DNA of 52,521 nt from SAR324 cluster bacterium (GCA_015231885.1 JADGAT010000032.1:1-52521), one strand, 5' to 3'. Shown: positions 35,567 through 44,206, numbered from the stretch's first letter. Notes: a model not told the origin generated them from the letters alone. Translations and numbers: made by a program.

Positions 35567-35593
35567 TAAAGAAATATTCATAATAGACGATAT
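35567..35593 (+). promoter_or_regulatory. Sigma-28-like promoter 3
   Basis: TAAA (35567-35570), 15 bases, then GACGATAT (35586-35593): 10 of 12 consensus positions, weaker than the other two, 76 bases after promoter 2 and again beginning TAAAGAAA. Confidence 0.35.
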
Positions 35594-36399
35594 AGAGAAT
35601 AGACAAGTGAAGATCAATGATAGCCTATCTGCAGGAAAAATTTCAGGTTTTGTCTAACAGATCAGGTCTCTAGAGTTCGGCCACTGGGCACAAAACCGTG
35701 TAGCATATCTTCTATTCAAAGATGCTGTACCCTGGATAGTTGTATCTAGTCTGAAATTTAAGAACCTGTTTGGCTAAATTATAAGTTCATACTTTTGAAC
35801 CATCAGCAAAACCACATGTTTGTTTAATAACGGTTTTGCTATCATTAAAAGATATTTTTCATCGGCAACATCAACAAACACCTTTGCACTATGGTAAAGG
35901 AACCATTTTAACACATGAGATGTTATCTTATTCCGTTCACAGCAATAAGGTCAGATCTTATGAGTTAAAGGCATTTGACTCTAATTTTGTTTTCGACATG
36001 GTTGGCTTCAGGAAAATCTGGAATACCATTCGAATGGTCTTAAAATTATAATTCCTCTGTCTGTGCATTTACAAAAATGCAGGTGACTGTTTCCATAAAA
36101 TTTCATAGCTGATTCATAGCACCTGGTTTTTTGCAGCCAAACGACAGAAACTGTTACTTTAAATTTTCATTGAATCATCGAACAACTGGGTTTATAAAAA
36201 TAATAATATTAAAAACCATCATAAAAATTATAATTTAATGACAATTTTTACAAAGTCCCATATCATCAGTGTATTGATCCATACATAAATGGATGAGCTG
36301 CTGGAAGCACGGTTCATCAATTTATGCATAGTTCAATAGACTATGAATATCTGCTTACGGATTAATAGTAAGTTAATGGCGTAATTCAAGTAGTTCACA

Positions 36400-36415
36400 T
36401 GGCGTAAGGACTGCT
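36400..36415 (+). promoter_or_regulatory. Sigma-54-like promoter for the first flagellin
   Basis: TGGC at 36400-36403 and TGCT at 36412-36415 keep the essential GG-N10-GC spacing of the -24/-12 promoter (consensus TGGCACG-N4-TTGCW). Transcription would start about 36426, leaving a leader of about 100 bases with an 8-bp hairpin (36464-36489) before the flagellin ATG. Confidence 0.5.
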
Positions 36416-36529
36416 TTTATAATTTTTGAAAAGAAAATATTATTTTTAATACAAAAATTCATTAATTCTACTGTTAACATCGTAGAATTCAATAACACCA
36501 AGCGCTGAAACAAGCGCAGGAGGACGGCA

Positions 36530-38134
36530 ATGCGAGTTAATCATAATATTCCCTCTTTAACGGCTTTACGGCATTTGGGGACAACAACAAAAGCAACAAA
36601 GACAAATTTAGAAAGACTCTCTTCGGGTCTAAAAATAAACTCTGCGGCTGACGGTCCGGCACAACTGATGATTTCAGAGAGAATGAGATCACAGATTGCG
36701 GGTATCGAACAGGCAATTGACAACTCAGAAACATCAATCACGATGGTGCAAACAGCAGAAGGTGCATTACAGGAAGTCAGCAACATGCTGGTCAATTTAC
36801 GACAGCTTGCCATTCATGCGGCCAACGAAGGTGCAAACGATGACAAAATGCTGCAAGCAGACCAGGCGGAAGTAGACAATCTATTGGCCACTTTAAAAAG
36901 AATTTCCCGTCATACCACGTTTGGCAATAAAATGTTGCTAGACGGCAGCAACGGAGTTGATGGAATGACGGTAGGAGAAGGCTTACGATTTGTGGGAGCA
37001 ACTCCTGAAACAAAAGCTTCCCCTGAAAACGGCTACGCTATTGACATCACTCAAGTAGCAACACGTGCAAAGGCTACAGGGATCAAAGCCATTGATGTTC
37101 ACAATGCACGGCAGGGCTTCACGTTCACTGTCAACGCCGATGGAAAAGTGGTTTCTTTTTCCACTCGCAGTAAAGATGTCGCAGAAATTGTGGATAAAAT
37201 GCTGGACGATTTTGAAAAATATCCAGAGATTCATGAGGAAGAAAAAGTCAGCTCTTCCATTCGTGACATCATTGCAACAAAATTTCAAAAAGAAGCAGAT
37301 ACTGCAGGGCTCGATGTAGATATCTATATCAACGAAGTTGGCATGCTCACGATTCGCCATCGACAATTTGGCAGCTCACAGTCTTTTGCGGTAACCAGTG
37401 ATGTGGATGGTGTTCTTGCGCCAAAAGCGAATATCGGCTTCAACGCAGAGCGCGGTCGTGATGTCGCCGGAACAATTAACGATGAAATTGCCATCGGTAA
37501 CGGTCAACTTTTGACAGCGGCTGAAGGGACAGCGGCTCAAGGCCTAACGATTGAGTATAACAAAGCATTAGGTACAAAAGTAGTTGATATCATCGATGAA
37601 AATACAGGAGAAGTCACAGGACAGGAAATCATTCCCCAGGACAACAACACTTTGGTCGGTAAAGACAATGAGGGTTATGTTCACGTCAGTCAAAAGTCAT
37701 TGAACTACCATATTGGTCCCAACAAAGATCAAAATGTTCGTATTGATATTGGCAGTGTGGCCCCAGATCGCATAGGAACGGCCACAGAAAATGACAGTGG
37801 ATTTCGTAGTCTGGCGGATATTGATGTCACATCAGCAAAATCAGCCACAGACAGCATCGCCATCATTGATGCAGCCGGTGAAGATATCACTGCTTTGCGA
37901 GGAAAACTGGGAGCATTTCAGAAAAATGCCCTGGAATCCACGTTGAGTTACTTGCGGATTGCTGATGAAAACCTGGTCAATGCTGAGTCGGTCATACGTG
38001 ATACCGACATGGCTGCAGAAATGAGCCGTTTTACTAAGAATCAGATATTGATGGCATCAGGAACCGCCATGGCGGCTCAGGCCAATCAAATCCCAAAATC
38101 TGTGCTCCAGCTATTAGCAGGAGCGCAGAGTTAA
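36530..38134 (+). CDS. Flagellin, large (534 residues)
   Basis: Filament subunit. The N-terminal D0/D1 region (1-140) is canonical: RVNHNIPSLTALRHLG, LERLSSGLKINSAADGPAQL, SITMVQTAEGALQEVSNML, LAIHAANEGANDDKMLQADQ. The C-terminal region (about 445-534) has SYLRIADENLVNAESVIRDT and ends LMASGTAMAAQANQIPKSVL. The 300-residue middle is unusual: residues about 308-340 read RDVAGTINDE...IGNGQLLTAAEG...GLTIEY, like a motif of the filament cap protein FliD. A perfect AGGAGG ribosome site precedes ATG 36530, with GCGC/GCGC repeats next to it. Paralogue of the flagellin at 38971. Confidence 0.95.
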   Translation: MRVNHNIPSLTALRHLGTTTKATKTNLERLSSGLKINSAADGPAQLMISERMRSQIAGIEQAIDNSETSITMVQTAEGALQEVSNMLVNLRQLAIHAANEGANDDKMLQADQAEVDNLLATLKRISRHTTFGNKMLLDGSNGVDGMTVGEGLRFVGATPETKASPENGYAIDITQVATRAKATGIKAIDVHNARQGFTFTVNADGKVVSFSTRSKDVAEIVDKMLDDFEKYPEIHEEEKVSSSIRDIIATKFQKEADTAGLDVDIYINEVGMLTIRHRQFGSSQSFAVTSDVDGVLAPKANIGFNAERGRDVAGTINDEIAIGNGQLLTAAEGTAAQGLTIEYNKALGTKVVDIIDENTGEVTGQEIIPQDNNTLVGKDNEGYVHVSQKSLNYHIGPNKDQNVRIDIGSVAPDRIGTATENDSGFRSLADIDVTSAKSATDSIAIIDAAGEDITALRGKLGAFQKNALESTLSYLRIADENLVNAESVIRDTDMAAEMSRFTKNQILMASGTAMAAQANQIPKSVLQLLAGAQS

Positions 38135-38162
38135 GACAACAGTATAAGCTCATCATTGCCGG

Positions 38163-38193
38163 GGACACAGGAGGTACGCCAACTCCTGTGTCC
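38163..38193 (+). terminator. Strong hairpin after the first flagellin
   Basis: GGACACAGGAG (38163-38173) and CTCCTGTGTCC (38183-38193) form a perfect 11-bp stem with a nine-base loop, 29 bases after the flagellin stop. No T-tract follows, so it may protect the mRNA 3' end or act as a Rho-type boundary. Confidence 0.6.
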
Positions 38194-38300
38194 TACAAAA
38201 TGTAAGATCACGATGATTATCTTGTACCTGACATTCTCACTGAAAATTCTTTGAGAATATCAATTACAAAGTAATCATAACTCAATTAGAGAAAGCAATT

Positions 38301-38738
38301 ATGAAGAAAAAACCTCTGCATTCAGAAAACAGTGAACAACAAGTTGGAATCGCCGTTGAGCCATCCAAAGAGAAAAACACTTCGTTTGCCTGTTCTAACA
38401 CAATGAATGCGGAAGCCAATGAAACCATAGTACCTGTACTTTCAACAGGGACAGAAAACAAAAAAGCACAGAAAAATCCTGGCGATATCGAGATTGTCCA
38501 TGACGATGCGTTAGTTATTCAAATTACAGCATCTACTGCTCAAATCAAAGAAAGTTTTAACACGGTAACGCTTAGTGAAGATGAAATAGAAATGGCAATA
38601 CCAAGGTCGGACCTGATGGCAGTGAATCCTTTCCACTTCATCGGACTGGGCAGAAACCAAAAAAGCCAGGGAACAATGGTCATGGCGAACATGGTTGGGA
38701 TTGCGAAAAAACAAGGAAAAATTATTGTCAGTCACTGA
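38301..38738 (+). CDS. Unrecognised protein encoded between the flagellins
   Basis: A 145-residue protein. The first 70 residues are polar and low-complexity (Glu/Ser/Lys/Asn-rich); the second half looks folded (IEIVHDDALVIQITASTAQI, TVTLSEDEIEMAIPRSDLMA, FHFIGLGRNQKSQGTMVMAN). There is no signal peptide or membrane helix. It does not match FlaG, FliS, FliW, CsrA or FlgM as I know them. Position between two flagellin genes on the same strand suggests a role in filament assembly, modification or regulation. ATG 38301 has a GAGAAAGCAATT spacer upstream, a moderate ribosome site. Confidence 0.6.
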   Translation: MKKKPLHSENSEQQVGIAVEPSKEKNTSFACSNTMNAEANETIVPVLSTGTENKKAQKNPGDIEIVHDDALVIQITASTAQIKESFNTVTLSEDEIEMAIPRSDLMAVNPFHFIGLGRNQKSQGTMVMANMVGIAKKQGKIIVSH

Positions 38739-38790
38739 TAAGAGTTCAGTGCAAGACGACGGGATCTATTACCCCCCAGCCGGGTCTGTG

Positions 38791-38900
38791 CAGCCTGCAT
38801 TTGCGGGCTGTGCGGATTACACAATGGGAGGGAATGAATGAAGCTGTTTTTTGGGAGAATTACAGCTTTTATCGGAAATATTTCTAAACAGAATATTTCC
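38791..38900 (+). other. Three successive hairpins in the leader of the second flagellin
   Basis: CAGCC/GGCTG (38791-38810), AAGCTGT/ACAGCTT followed by TTAT (38841-38868) and a perfect 9-bp stem GGAAATATT/AATATTTCC (38874-38900) follow one another in the 232-base gap. The second may end transcription of the unknown gene; the third lies 70 bases before the flagellin start and could act in its mRNA leader or as an operator. Confidence 0.45.
38852..38867 (+). promoter_or_regulatory. Weak sigma-54-like site before the second flagellin
   Basis: TGGG at 38852-38855 and AGCT at 38864-38867 keep GG-N10-GC spacing, but the flanking consensus is poor, so this may be chance. No sigma-28-like site was found in this gap. 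Confidence 0.25.
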
Positions 38901-38970
38901 AGCAAACAACCACTCACGTGGCAATCAATCATACTTAGAATAATATTAACTTTGGTATAAGGAGGCTACT

Positions 38971-40416
38971 ATGTCTATGCGAATTAATCATAATATCAGC
39001 TCATTAAATTCCCAGCGGCAATTGGGAAAAGCCACCAGAACCCAAGCCCAAACATTGGAACGTTTGGCTTCTGGTTTGAAAATCAATCGCGGTGCAGACG
39101 GTCCTGCCGCATTGGTTATTTCAGAACGATTACGCGCTCAAATCGCCGGTTTGAAACAGGCGATCGATAACTCCGAAACAGGTGTTTCCATGGTACAAAC
39201 CACAGAATCAGCACTTGATGAGGTTGGAAGAGCATTAATTTCCGCACGCCAAGTTGCCCTTCATGCGGCCAATGAGGGCGCCAATGACGAAGTCATGCTG
39301 CAGGCAGATCAAAATGAAATTGAAAATGTACTGGATACTCTGGATCGAATCTCTGCCTATACTTCGTTTGGAACAAAAAGGCTGTTAGATGGCAGTCGTG
39401 GTGCCAATGGCGTGGCAAATGGTGAAAATTTGGAATGGGTTGATGCGTCCACTAAGACCGGAACCTCTCCAATCACTGGTTTCAAAGTACGCATTACCCA
39501 GGCAGCAACACGTGCTTCTTTACAAGGGCAAGTTGCTCTTACCCAGGAAATGGTAGATGCAGGAGAAACCATTTCCATCAGCGAAAGTGGAAAAAACATG
39601 ACATTTACTACCGTGAAAGGTGAAAGTGTTATCAGTACTTTGGATACTCTTGAAATGAGGATTGCAGAAGCGGGTTTGGACCTTGAACTGGTTCGAACAG
39701 ATGATGGAACCATTCGTTTACGTCATAAAGAATTTGGAAGTGAACATGCGTTTTCTGCTTCCAGTTCAACAGCAGGAGTGCTGTCAAAACAAGCATATAT
39801 CAACGTAGAATCTGAACGTGGAGCAGATGTCGCAGGAACCATCAACAATGAAGAAGCCTATGGACGTGGACAAATACTCACAGGGCGTGCCGGAACAAAA
39901 AATATTGAAGGCCTGGCAGTACGCTATACTGGAAAAAAAGAAAATGTCGATCCAGAAGATTTTGCGGGAACTATCACCGTTTCTCAGCGTTCCTTGATCT
40001 TTCAGATTGGCGGTAACTCCAATCAAACCACTTCTGTCTCACTGGGCAACACCAGCTCTCGTGGTTTAGCACGCGGTATTACCAACAAGTCCGGTTTTAA
40101 AGCCCTCAGGGACATTGATGTTCGCACAGCACAAGGTGCGCAGGATACTATCACATTATTGGACGATGCCATTGAGAATATCGCATCCACTCGTGGTAGC
40201 CTGGGTGCATTCCAGAAAAACAATCTGGAAAGCAACTTGAATTATTTGCGAATTGCCCATGAAAACTTAACCAATGCCGAATCCGTACTTCGGGATGCCG
40301 ATATGGCAGAAGAGATGTCAAGTTTCACAAAAAATCAGATTATGGTTCAATCAAGCACTGCCATGCTGGCACAAGCAAATCAAACACCACAGGCCGTATT
40401 GACACTGCTTGGTTAG
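38971..40416 (+). CDS. Flagellin (481 residues)
   Basis: Second filament subunit, clearly paralogous to the 36530 gene. N-terminal MSMRINHNISSLNSQRQLGK, LERLASGLKINRGADGPAAL and HAANEGANDEVMLQADQ; C-terminal LNYLRIAHENLTNAESVLRD and MLAQANQTPQAVLTLLG. The central part is about 50 residues shorter but keeps the RGADVAGTINNEEAYGRGQ / LTGRAGTKNIEGLAVRYTG motif (about 283-320) that resembles FliD. The start at 38971 has an ideal AAGGAGG site; an in-frame ATG two codons later is less well spaced. Confidence 0.95.
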   Translation: MSMRINHNISSLNSQRQLGKATRTQAQTLERLASGLKINRGADGPAALVISERLRAQIAGLKQAIDNSETGVSMVQTTESALDEVGRALISARQVALHAANEGANDEVMLQADQNEIENVLDTLDRISAYTSFGTKRLLDGSRGANGVANGENLEWVDASTKTGTSPITGFKVRITQAATRASLQGQVALTQEMVDAGETISISESGKNMTFTTVKGESVISTLDTLEMRIAEAGLDLELVRTDDGTIRLRHKEFGSEHAFSASSSTAGVLSKQAYINVESERGADVAGTINNEEAYGRGQILTGRAGTKNIEGLAVRYTGKKENVDPEDFAGTITVSQRSLIFQIGGNSNQTTSVSLGNTSSRGLARGITNKSGFKALRDIDVRTAQGAQDTITLLDDAIENIASTRGSLGAFQKNNLESNLNYLRIAHENLTNAESVLRDADMAEEMSSFTKNQIMVQSSTAMLAQANQTPQAVLTLLG

Positions 40417-40477
40417 TAGCAGCCATTAAACATTTCTCCCACCAAAGTAGTAACTATTCTAACTATGATTGGCTCAT

Positions 40478-40521
40478 GTCGTCAACTATTGGATTCAAAA
40501 AAGAATCCAATAGTTGATGAC
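40478..40521 (+). terminator. 19-bp hairpin after the second flagellin
   Basis: GTCGTCAACTATTGGATTC (40478-40496) pairs with 40503-40521 in 18 of 19 positions plus one G-T pair, with a six-A loop. It lies 62 bases after the stop codon. No T-run follows. It likely marks the end of the flagellin transcript or stabilises it. Confidence 0.65.
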
Positions 40522-40603
40522 AAACCGCCTGCCTCCTGCAATTATGCAGTATCTGAAATGCTCAGTCATCACCACACAACCAGTTTCTAAAAACACATAC
40601 ACG

Positions 40604-41569
40604 ATGAAAGCCATTATACGATACAGTGGGCTTCTTCTCATTTTATGGGCAAGTGTATGGAATTTACATGCCCAAACAGAAAGCTCCGTTTCTTTCTCAA
40701 GTTTTCAGCACAACCAAGCCTTGAACCGTTCTCCAACGTCCTACCAGATGGTGGATGAAACATTAGAGGGAGAGCCTGGACAAACAAAAATCGCACTACG
40801 GATCATTGTCTCAGAAAAACATTCCAAAGAATCGTTAACTCTCTTGCTCCAACAGTTATCTACCAGCATTCGAGCACGCATTGAATTTCAAACCGGTGCT
40901 CCGTTGCAGAATATTGTGATATGGGCATATATCAGCAAAACTCATGTTCATTCCCAAGCTCTCTGGCTTGCCAATCTGGAACAGGTAGGGAATTCGAAAG
41001 CTGTGATACGCTTTAATGAATTACAATTACAAGAATTACGTTCTCTTCCGGAGCAGCGCTTTGGATTATCCGAAGAACAAAGAAAACAAGTCTGGCAGGA
41101 ATTAAACACGCTACAGGCAACTGCAAAAAAAGAAGCTACAGCCCGCTATCCCCTAGACCCTTCCAACTTTAAACACGCTGAACAGCGTTTTCAGCTATCC
41201 AAAAGGACCACTTTAATCTTGGCAGAAGCAGAAACCCCTGATCTGCTTGCCGACATGACCGGTGCAGTGAGCTTAATCCCTCAAACGGTTATTACTCTGC
41301 GACATTCCACTCATTTGAAAGGAAGACCCTGGCATTATGTCGAAGCAAGCAGCCCCATTGGAGAACCTTCTGAAATAGGCTGGATCGATAGCCTGGCCCT
41401 TGCCAGCCAAATGCGATTTCCAGATGAAGCATACTATAAAAATATACAAACACTGGCTGATGAGTTGGATTTTGAATACAAATTTGGGCTACTTGAAAAA
41501 TATCAAATTTCTTTCCGTCATTTGGATCATATCCTGATTGAAGGCGTGTTTAAAAAATGGCCTTTGTGA
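40604..41569 (+). CDS. Unrecognised exported protein, SH3-like C-terminal region
   Basis: A 321-residue secreted protein. Start at ATG 40604 gives a signal peptide (MKAIIRYSGLLLILWASVW, cleavage near LHAQ-TES); an upstream in-frame ATG at 40514 lies in the hairpin and gives no signal peptide, so it is rejected. Residues about 55-130 hold a beta/alpha region (TKIALRIIVSEKHSKESLTL, IEFQTGAPLQNIVIWAYISK). Residues about 220-270 (VITLRHSTHLKGRPWHYVEA, EIGWIDSLALAS) look like a bacterial SH3 domain. No catalytic motif seen. A nearby aminomutase gene is 80 bases downstream. Confidence 0.65.
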   Translation: MKAIIRYSGLLLILWASVWNLHAQTESSVSFSSFQHNQALNRSPTSYQMVDETLEGEPGQTKIALRIIVSEKHSKESLTLLLQQLSTSIRARIEFQTGAPLQNIVIWAYISKTHVHSQALWLANLEQVGNSKAVIRFNELQLQELRSLPEQRFGLSEEQRKQVWQELNTLQATAKKEATARYPLDPSNFKHAEQRFQLSKRTTLILAEAETPDLLADMTGAVSLIPQTVITLRHSTHLKGRPWHYVEASSPIGEPSEIGWIDSLALASQMRFPDEAYYKNIQTLADELDFEYKFGLLEKYQISFRHLDHILIEGVFKKWPL

Positions 41570-41589
41570 AATAGATTTATTTTTGGTAA

Positions 41590-41610
41590 GTTATTGTTTG
41601 AGCATTTCTT
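41590..41610 (-). repeat. Solo copy of a MITE-like terminal repeat
   Basis: GTTATTGTTTGAGCATTTCTT matches the complement of the left terminal repeat of the 27594-27751 element in 20 of 21 bases. No second end is seen nearby, so it may be a remnant of an excised or decayed copy. Confidence 0.5.
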
Positions 41611-41648
41611 TGTCCTTTCAAAAGAGTCGACAGAACAAACAGGCATTT

Positions 41649-43274
41649 ATGGATGTTCCCCCCAAAATTTCTAACAATGCAAAAATCCAGGAAAGCGCAG
41701 CATTACGTCGTTGCATTAGCAATCCTTCTGCACTGGCACAAAAACTTTCCGTCGATGAAGCAGAACAACATCAAATTACCAAAAAATATCGAGTTCGTAT
41801 TCCGGATTATTATCTGAATCTGATTGAAGAACCCAATGACCCAATTTGGAGACAAGCCATCCCGGACAGTCGTGAATTAGAAGAAGACGGATTACCGGAA
41901 GATCCGTATTCAGAAGATGATCCCAAGCACTCCCCCACCTCGCATTTAACTCATCGCTATCCCGATCGAGTTCTTCTTTTAGTCACCTCCGTTTGCCCCA
42001 TGTATTGCCGTTACTGCATGCGCAAACGCAAAACTCAAAAAGGGGCGAATATCACCCAAAGTCATATCAATCAAGGGATAGAATACATCAGGCAAACACC
42101 TGAAGTGCGTGAAGTCATTCTCTCCGGAGGAGACCCCTTCATGCTTTCCAATCAACGTCTGCAAACCATCTTAATCAAACTTCAACAGATACCTCATGTT
42201 GAAATGATACGCATCCATACCCGAATGCCTTGCGTACAACCTCAACGGATTACCCCCGAGCTGGCGAATATGCTTGGACAATTCCATCCCCTATTTGTGG
42301 TAGTCCATTTCAACCACCCTCGTGAAATCACTACAGAAGCCAAACAAGCTCTTGATCATTTGATAAATGCAGGCATTCCGCTGGCAAACCAATCCGTTCT
42401 GTTAAAAGACATCAATGACCATCCAACGATTATCAAAGAATTATGTCTAAAATTATTAAAAACTCGAGTGCAGCCTTATTACCTTCATCAGGCAGATTTA
42501 GTCCATGGGACCAGCCATTTCAGGACACGTGTAGAAACAGGGTTAGGGATTATTCAAAGCCTGCGAGGAAAAATCAGTGGGCTGGCAATCCCGCAATATG
42601 TCATTGACTGCCCAGGAGGAGGAGGTAAAATTCCATTACTGCCCGATGATGGGCAGCAGATTCTGGATCAAGAAGTAAAATTAAAAAACTATGAAGGCCA
42701 AACAAAAACCTACCCACAAGTCCCTTTTGAGACAGATCATCCAGCTCATCAGTTCCATTCAAATACAGAGCTTCTGATGGAATTGGAGCAAAATCCTTAT
42801 GGCAAAACGGATCTACCCATTTCTTCGGAAACACCGACCGTCGATAATAATCAGAATTTCCCTGATAGAGAGCAAATCATGGACTCTGAAAAACAAACAC
42901 ATTCTGTTGCTTCAGAAACAATTCCGATTGAAGAGGAAGATCCTTTTACATGTGGACAGCATCATGAAAAAGAGGGGGAGAATTTGGCAGCATTGGTATG
43001 TTATCAACAGGCCATTGATAACCAAAACGAACAGGGAGTGGATGGCATTGAAAGGCTTTTGGCCAAGTCATTGAACGCAGAAGAACAACTCAAATTACTG
43101 AAAGAAGGAATCCGAAATAATGTGACAGAATGCTATTATTATCTGGCAAAATTTTATGAAGCACACCAGGACTTGGCAAATGCACTAATGGCTGTGAGAC
43201 GATACAACAAACTCACCAGTAAAAAATATAAAAAAGGGACCGCCTTAGTAGAAGTCATCTTTTCTCAAATGTAG
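41649..43274 (+). CDS. Lysine 2,3-aminomutase-family radical SAM enzyme with C-terminal extension
   Basis: A 541-residue protein; residues 1-345 are a KamA-type radical SAM/PLP enzyme. The [4Fe-4S] cysteines are Cys116, Cys120 and Cys123 (CPMYCRYC). The PLP-binding Lys327 lies in CPGGGGKIPL, and substrate-binding Asp residues are kept in HQADLVHGTSHFRT and VIDCPGG. It should turn lysine into beta-lysine or act on a protein lysine (EpmB-like). The last 190 residues are not usual for the family: an acidic linker, then helical TPR/Sel1-like repeats (EGENLAALVCYQQAIDN, ECYYYLAKFYEAHQDLANAL). Start ATG 41649 gives MDVPPKISNNAKIQES; upstream frame rejected. Confidence 0.88.
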   Translation: MDVPPKISNNAKIQESAALRRCISNPSALAQKLSVDEAEQHQITKKYRVRIPDYYLNLIEEPNDPIWRQAIPDSRELEEDGLPEDPYSEDDPKHSPTSHLTHRYPDRVLLLVTSVCPMYCRYCMRKRKTQKGANITQSHINQGIEYIRQTPEVREVILSGGDPFMLSNQRLQTILIKLQQIPHVEMIRIHTRMPCVQPQRITPELANMLGQFHPLFVVVHFNHPREITTEAKQALDHLINAGIPLANQSVLLKDINDHPTIIKELCLKLLKTRVQPYYLHQADLVHGTSHFRTRVETGLGIIQSLRGKISGLAIPQYVIDCPGGGGKIPLLPDDGQQILDQEVKLKNYEGQTKTYPQVPFETDHPAHQFHSNTELLMELEQNPYGKTDLPISSETPTVDNNQNFPDREQIMDSEKQTHSVASETIPIEEEDPFTCGQHHEKEGENLAALVCYQQAIDNQNEQGVDGIERLLAKSLNAEEQLKLLKEGIRNNVTECYYYLAKFYEAHQDLANALMAVRRYNKLTSKKYKKGTALVEVIFSQM

Positions 43275-43281
43275 GCTACTG

Positions 43282-43761
43282 TTAGAAACTTGTTTGAAAT
43301 ATTGTCGTCTGCCAACCTTTTGCCGTATTTTTTGCAAATTGACGTGATTCTGCAGAGAATGGCTGTATCTGATCCAAAGCAACAGGATTTGTTGGCACAA
43401 TGGGTACCATGCCCAATGGCGTTGTGGGGGGAGTCGGAATAGTCGCCGGATCGAAGGTAATGCCTCGGATTACCAAAAAGACACCAAACCCATATCCGAG
43501 CATGCCTCCAAAGGTCGTTCCTAAAATCAGGGAATCGCGGAAAGGGACATCGGGGCTGGAAAGAGCACCCACTGTTCCAATAATTGCTCCCCAGGCAGAG
43601 CCCAGTGCCGTATTCCAAAATATAGATTTCATGACAGGAGCTCGAACCGGTAGTGCAGGTGCAGCTTCGGCAGGTGCAGCTTGCTGGGCATATAATTGAG
43701 AAAAGTTAAAAAATAGGCATATCAGAAAAAAAATAAAAAATTTCTTCAAAAAAGACGACAT
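43282..43761 (-). CDS. Exported glycine-zipper protein A
   Basis: A 159-residue protein with a signal peptide (cleavage near LYAQ-QAA), an Ala/Pro linker, then two glycine-rich membrane helices (SIFWNTALGSAWGAIIGTVG and LILGTTFGGMLGYGFGVFLV), a Pro/Thr-rich stretch, and a C-terminal Phe. Shares layout, not obvious sequence, with the next gene and with 44447-45097. Function unknown. Confidence 0.7.
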   Translation of the reverse strand: MSSFLKKFFIFFLICLFFNFSQLYAQQAAPAEAAPALPVRAPVMKSIFWNTALGSAWGAIIGTVGALSSPDVPFRDSLILGTTFGGMLGYGFGVFLVIRGITFDPATIPTPPTTPLGMVPIVPTNPVALDQIQPFSAESRQFAKNTAKGWQTTIFQTSF

Positions 43762-43773
43762 ATTATCCTTTAC

Positions 43774-44190
43774 CTAAAATTTTTGGTTAATCAGGGTCAC
43801 CGATAAACCCATTTTTTTCCTATCCAAAAGATGGGTTTGTGAAAAAACTACCACATCGGGTTCCCCATAAGCACGTCCCAATAAATCATCAATATTATCC
43901 ATCGGCAGGGCTTGTCCAGGGCTGACGGCAGCGTTGTACAAAAGGTAATAGCCTGCAATTGCCCCCAGCAATGTGCCCAGAACAGCACCATCCTTAACAA
44001 TTGAGCCAATAGAAGTCGGACCTCCCGGGTCCGTGAGCCAAACAACTCCTCCAACAGCAGCTCCGCCGATCATACCGCCCAACGTGTAACCAATCTCAAC
44101 ACTCATCATCAGAGATCCCGTCTCCTGGGCATAAGCATTCCCGAACAAAAGACACCATGCCACCATCAGTATTATCAAAATCCGTTTCAT
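43774..44190 (-). CDS. Exported glycine-zipper protein B
   Basis: A 138-residue protein; ATG 44190 gives a signal peptide (MKRILIILMVAWCLLFGNAY, AYAQ-ETG). Two glycine-zipper helices follow (EIGYTLGGMIGGAAVGGVVW and AVLGTLLGAIAGYYLLYNA) and the chain ends GLSVTLINQKF, an outer-membrane-like C-terminal strand with terminal Phe. It follows protein A's gene upstream by 12 bases on the same strand, so the two are an operon. Confidence 0.7.
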   Translation of the reverse strand: MKRILIILMVAWCLLFGNAYAQETGSLMMSVEIGYTLGGMIGGAAVGGVVWLTDPGGPTSIGSIVKDGAVLGTLLGAIAGYYLLYNAAVSPGQALPMDNIDDLLGRAYGEPDVVVFSQTHLLDRKKMGLSVTLINQKF

Positions 44191-44206
44191 ATGAATTTTT
44201 ACTTTC

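Larger units (their letters stand above)
35340..36529. other. Long non-coding region with promoters and hairpins upstream of the flagellins
   Basis: This 1,190-base AT-rich region has no convincing gene; a 71-codon frame at 35836-36051 starts with TTG, has no ribosome site and no recognisable protein. It contains three sigma-28-like promoters (35408-35434, 35491-35517, 35567-35593), hairpins at 35805-35840 (perfect 9 bp, AGCAAAACC), 36064-36081 (perfect 7 bp) and 36080-36125 (CAGGTG/CACCTG followed by GTTTTTTG), a sigma-54-like site at 36400-36415 and an 8-bp hairpin at 36464-36489. It may encode flagellar-regulated small RNA. Confidence 0.6.

Noticed and set aside
35836..36051. 71-codon frame in the long non-coding region
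   Set aside because: TTG start inside a hairpin arm, no ribosome site, no recognisable protein features.
40514..40603. Upstream start for the exported protein
   Set aside because: Lies in the hairpin after the flagellin and removes the signal peptide from the N-terminus.
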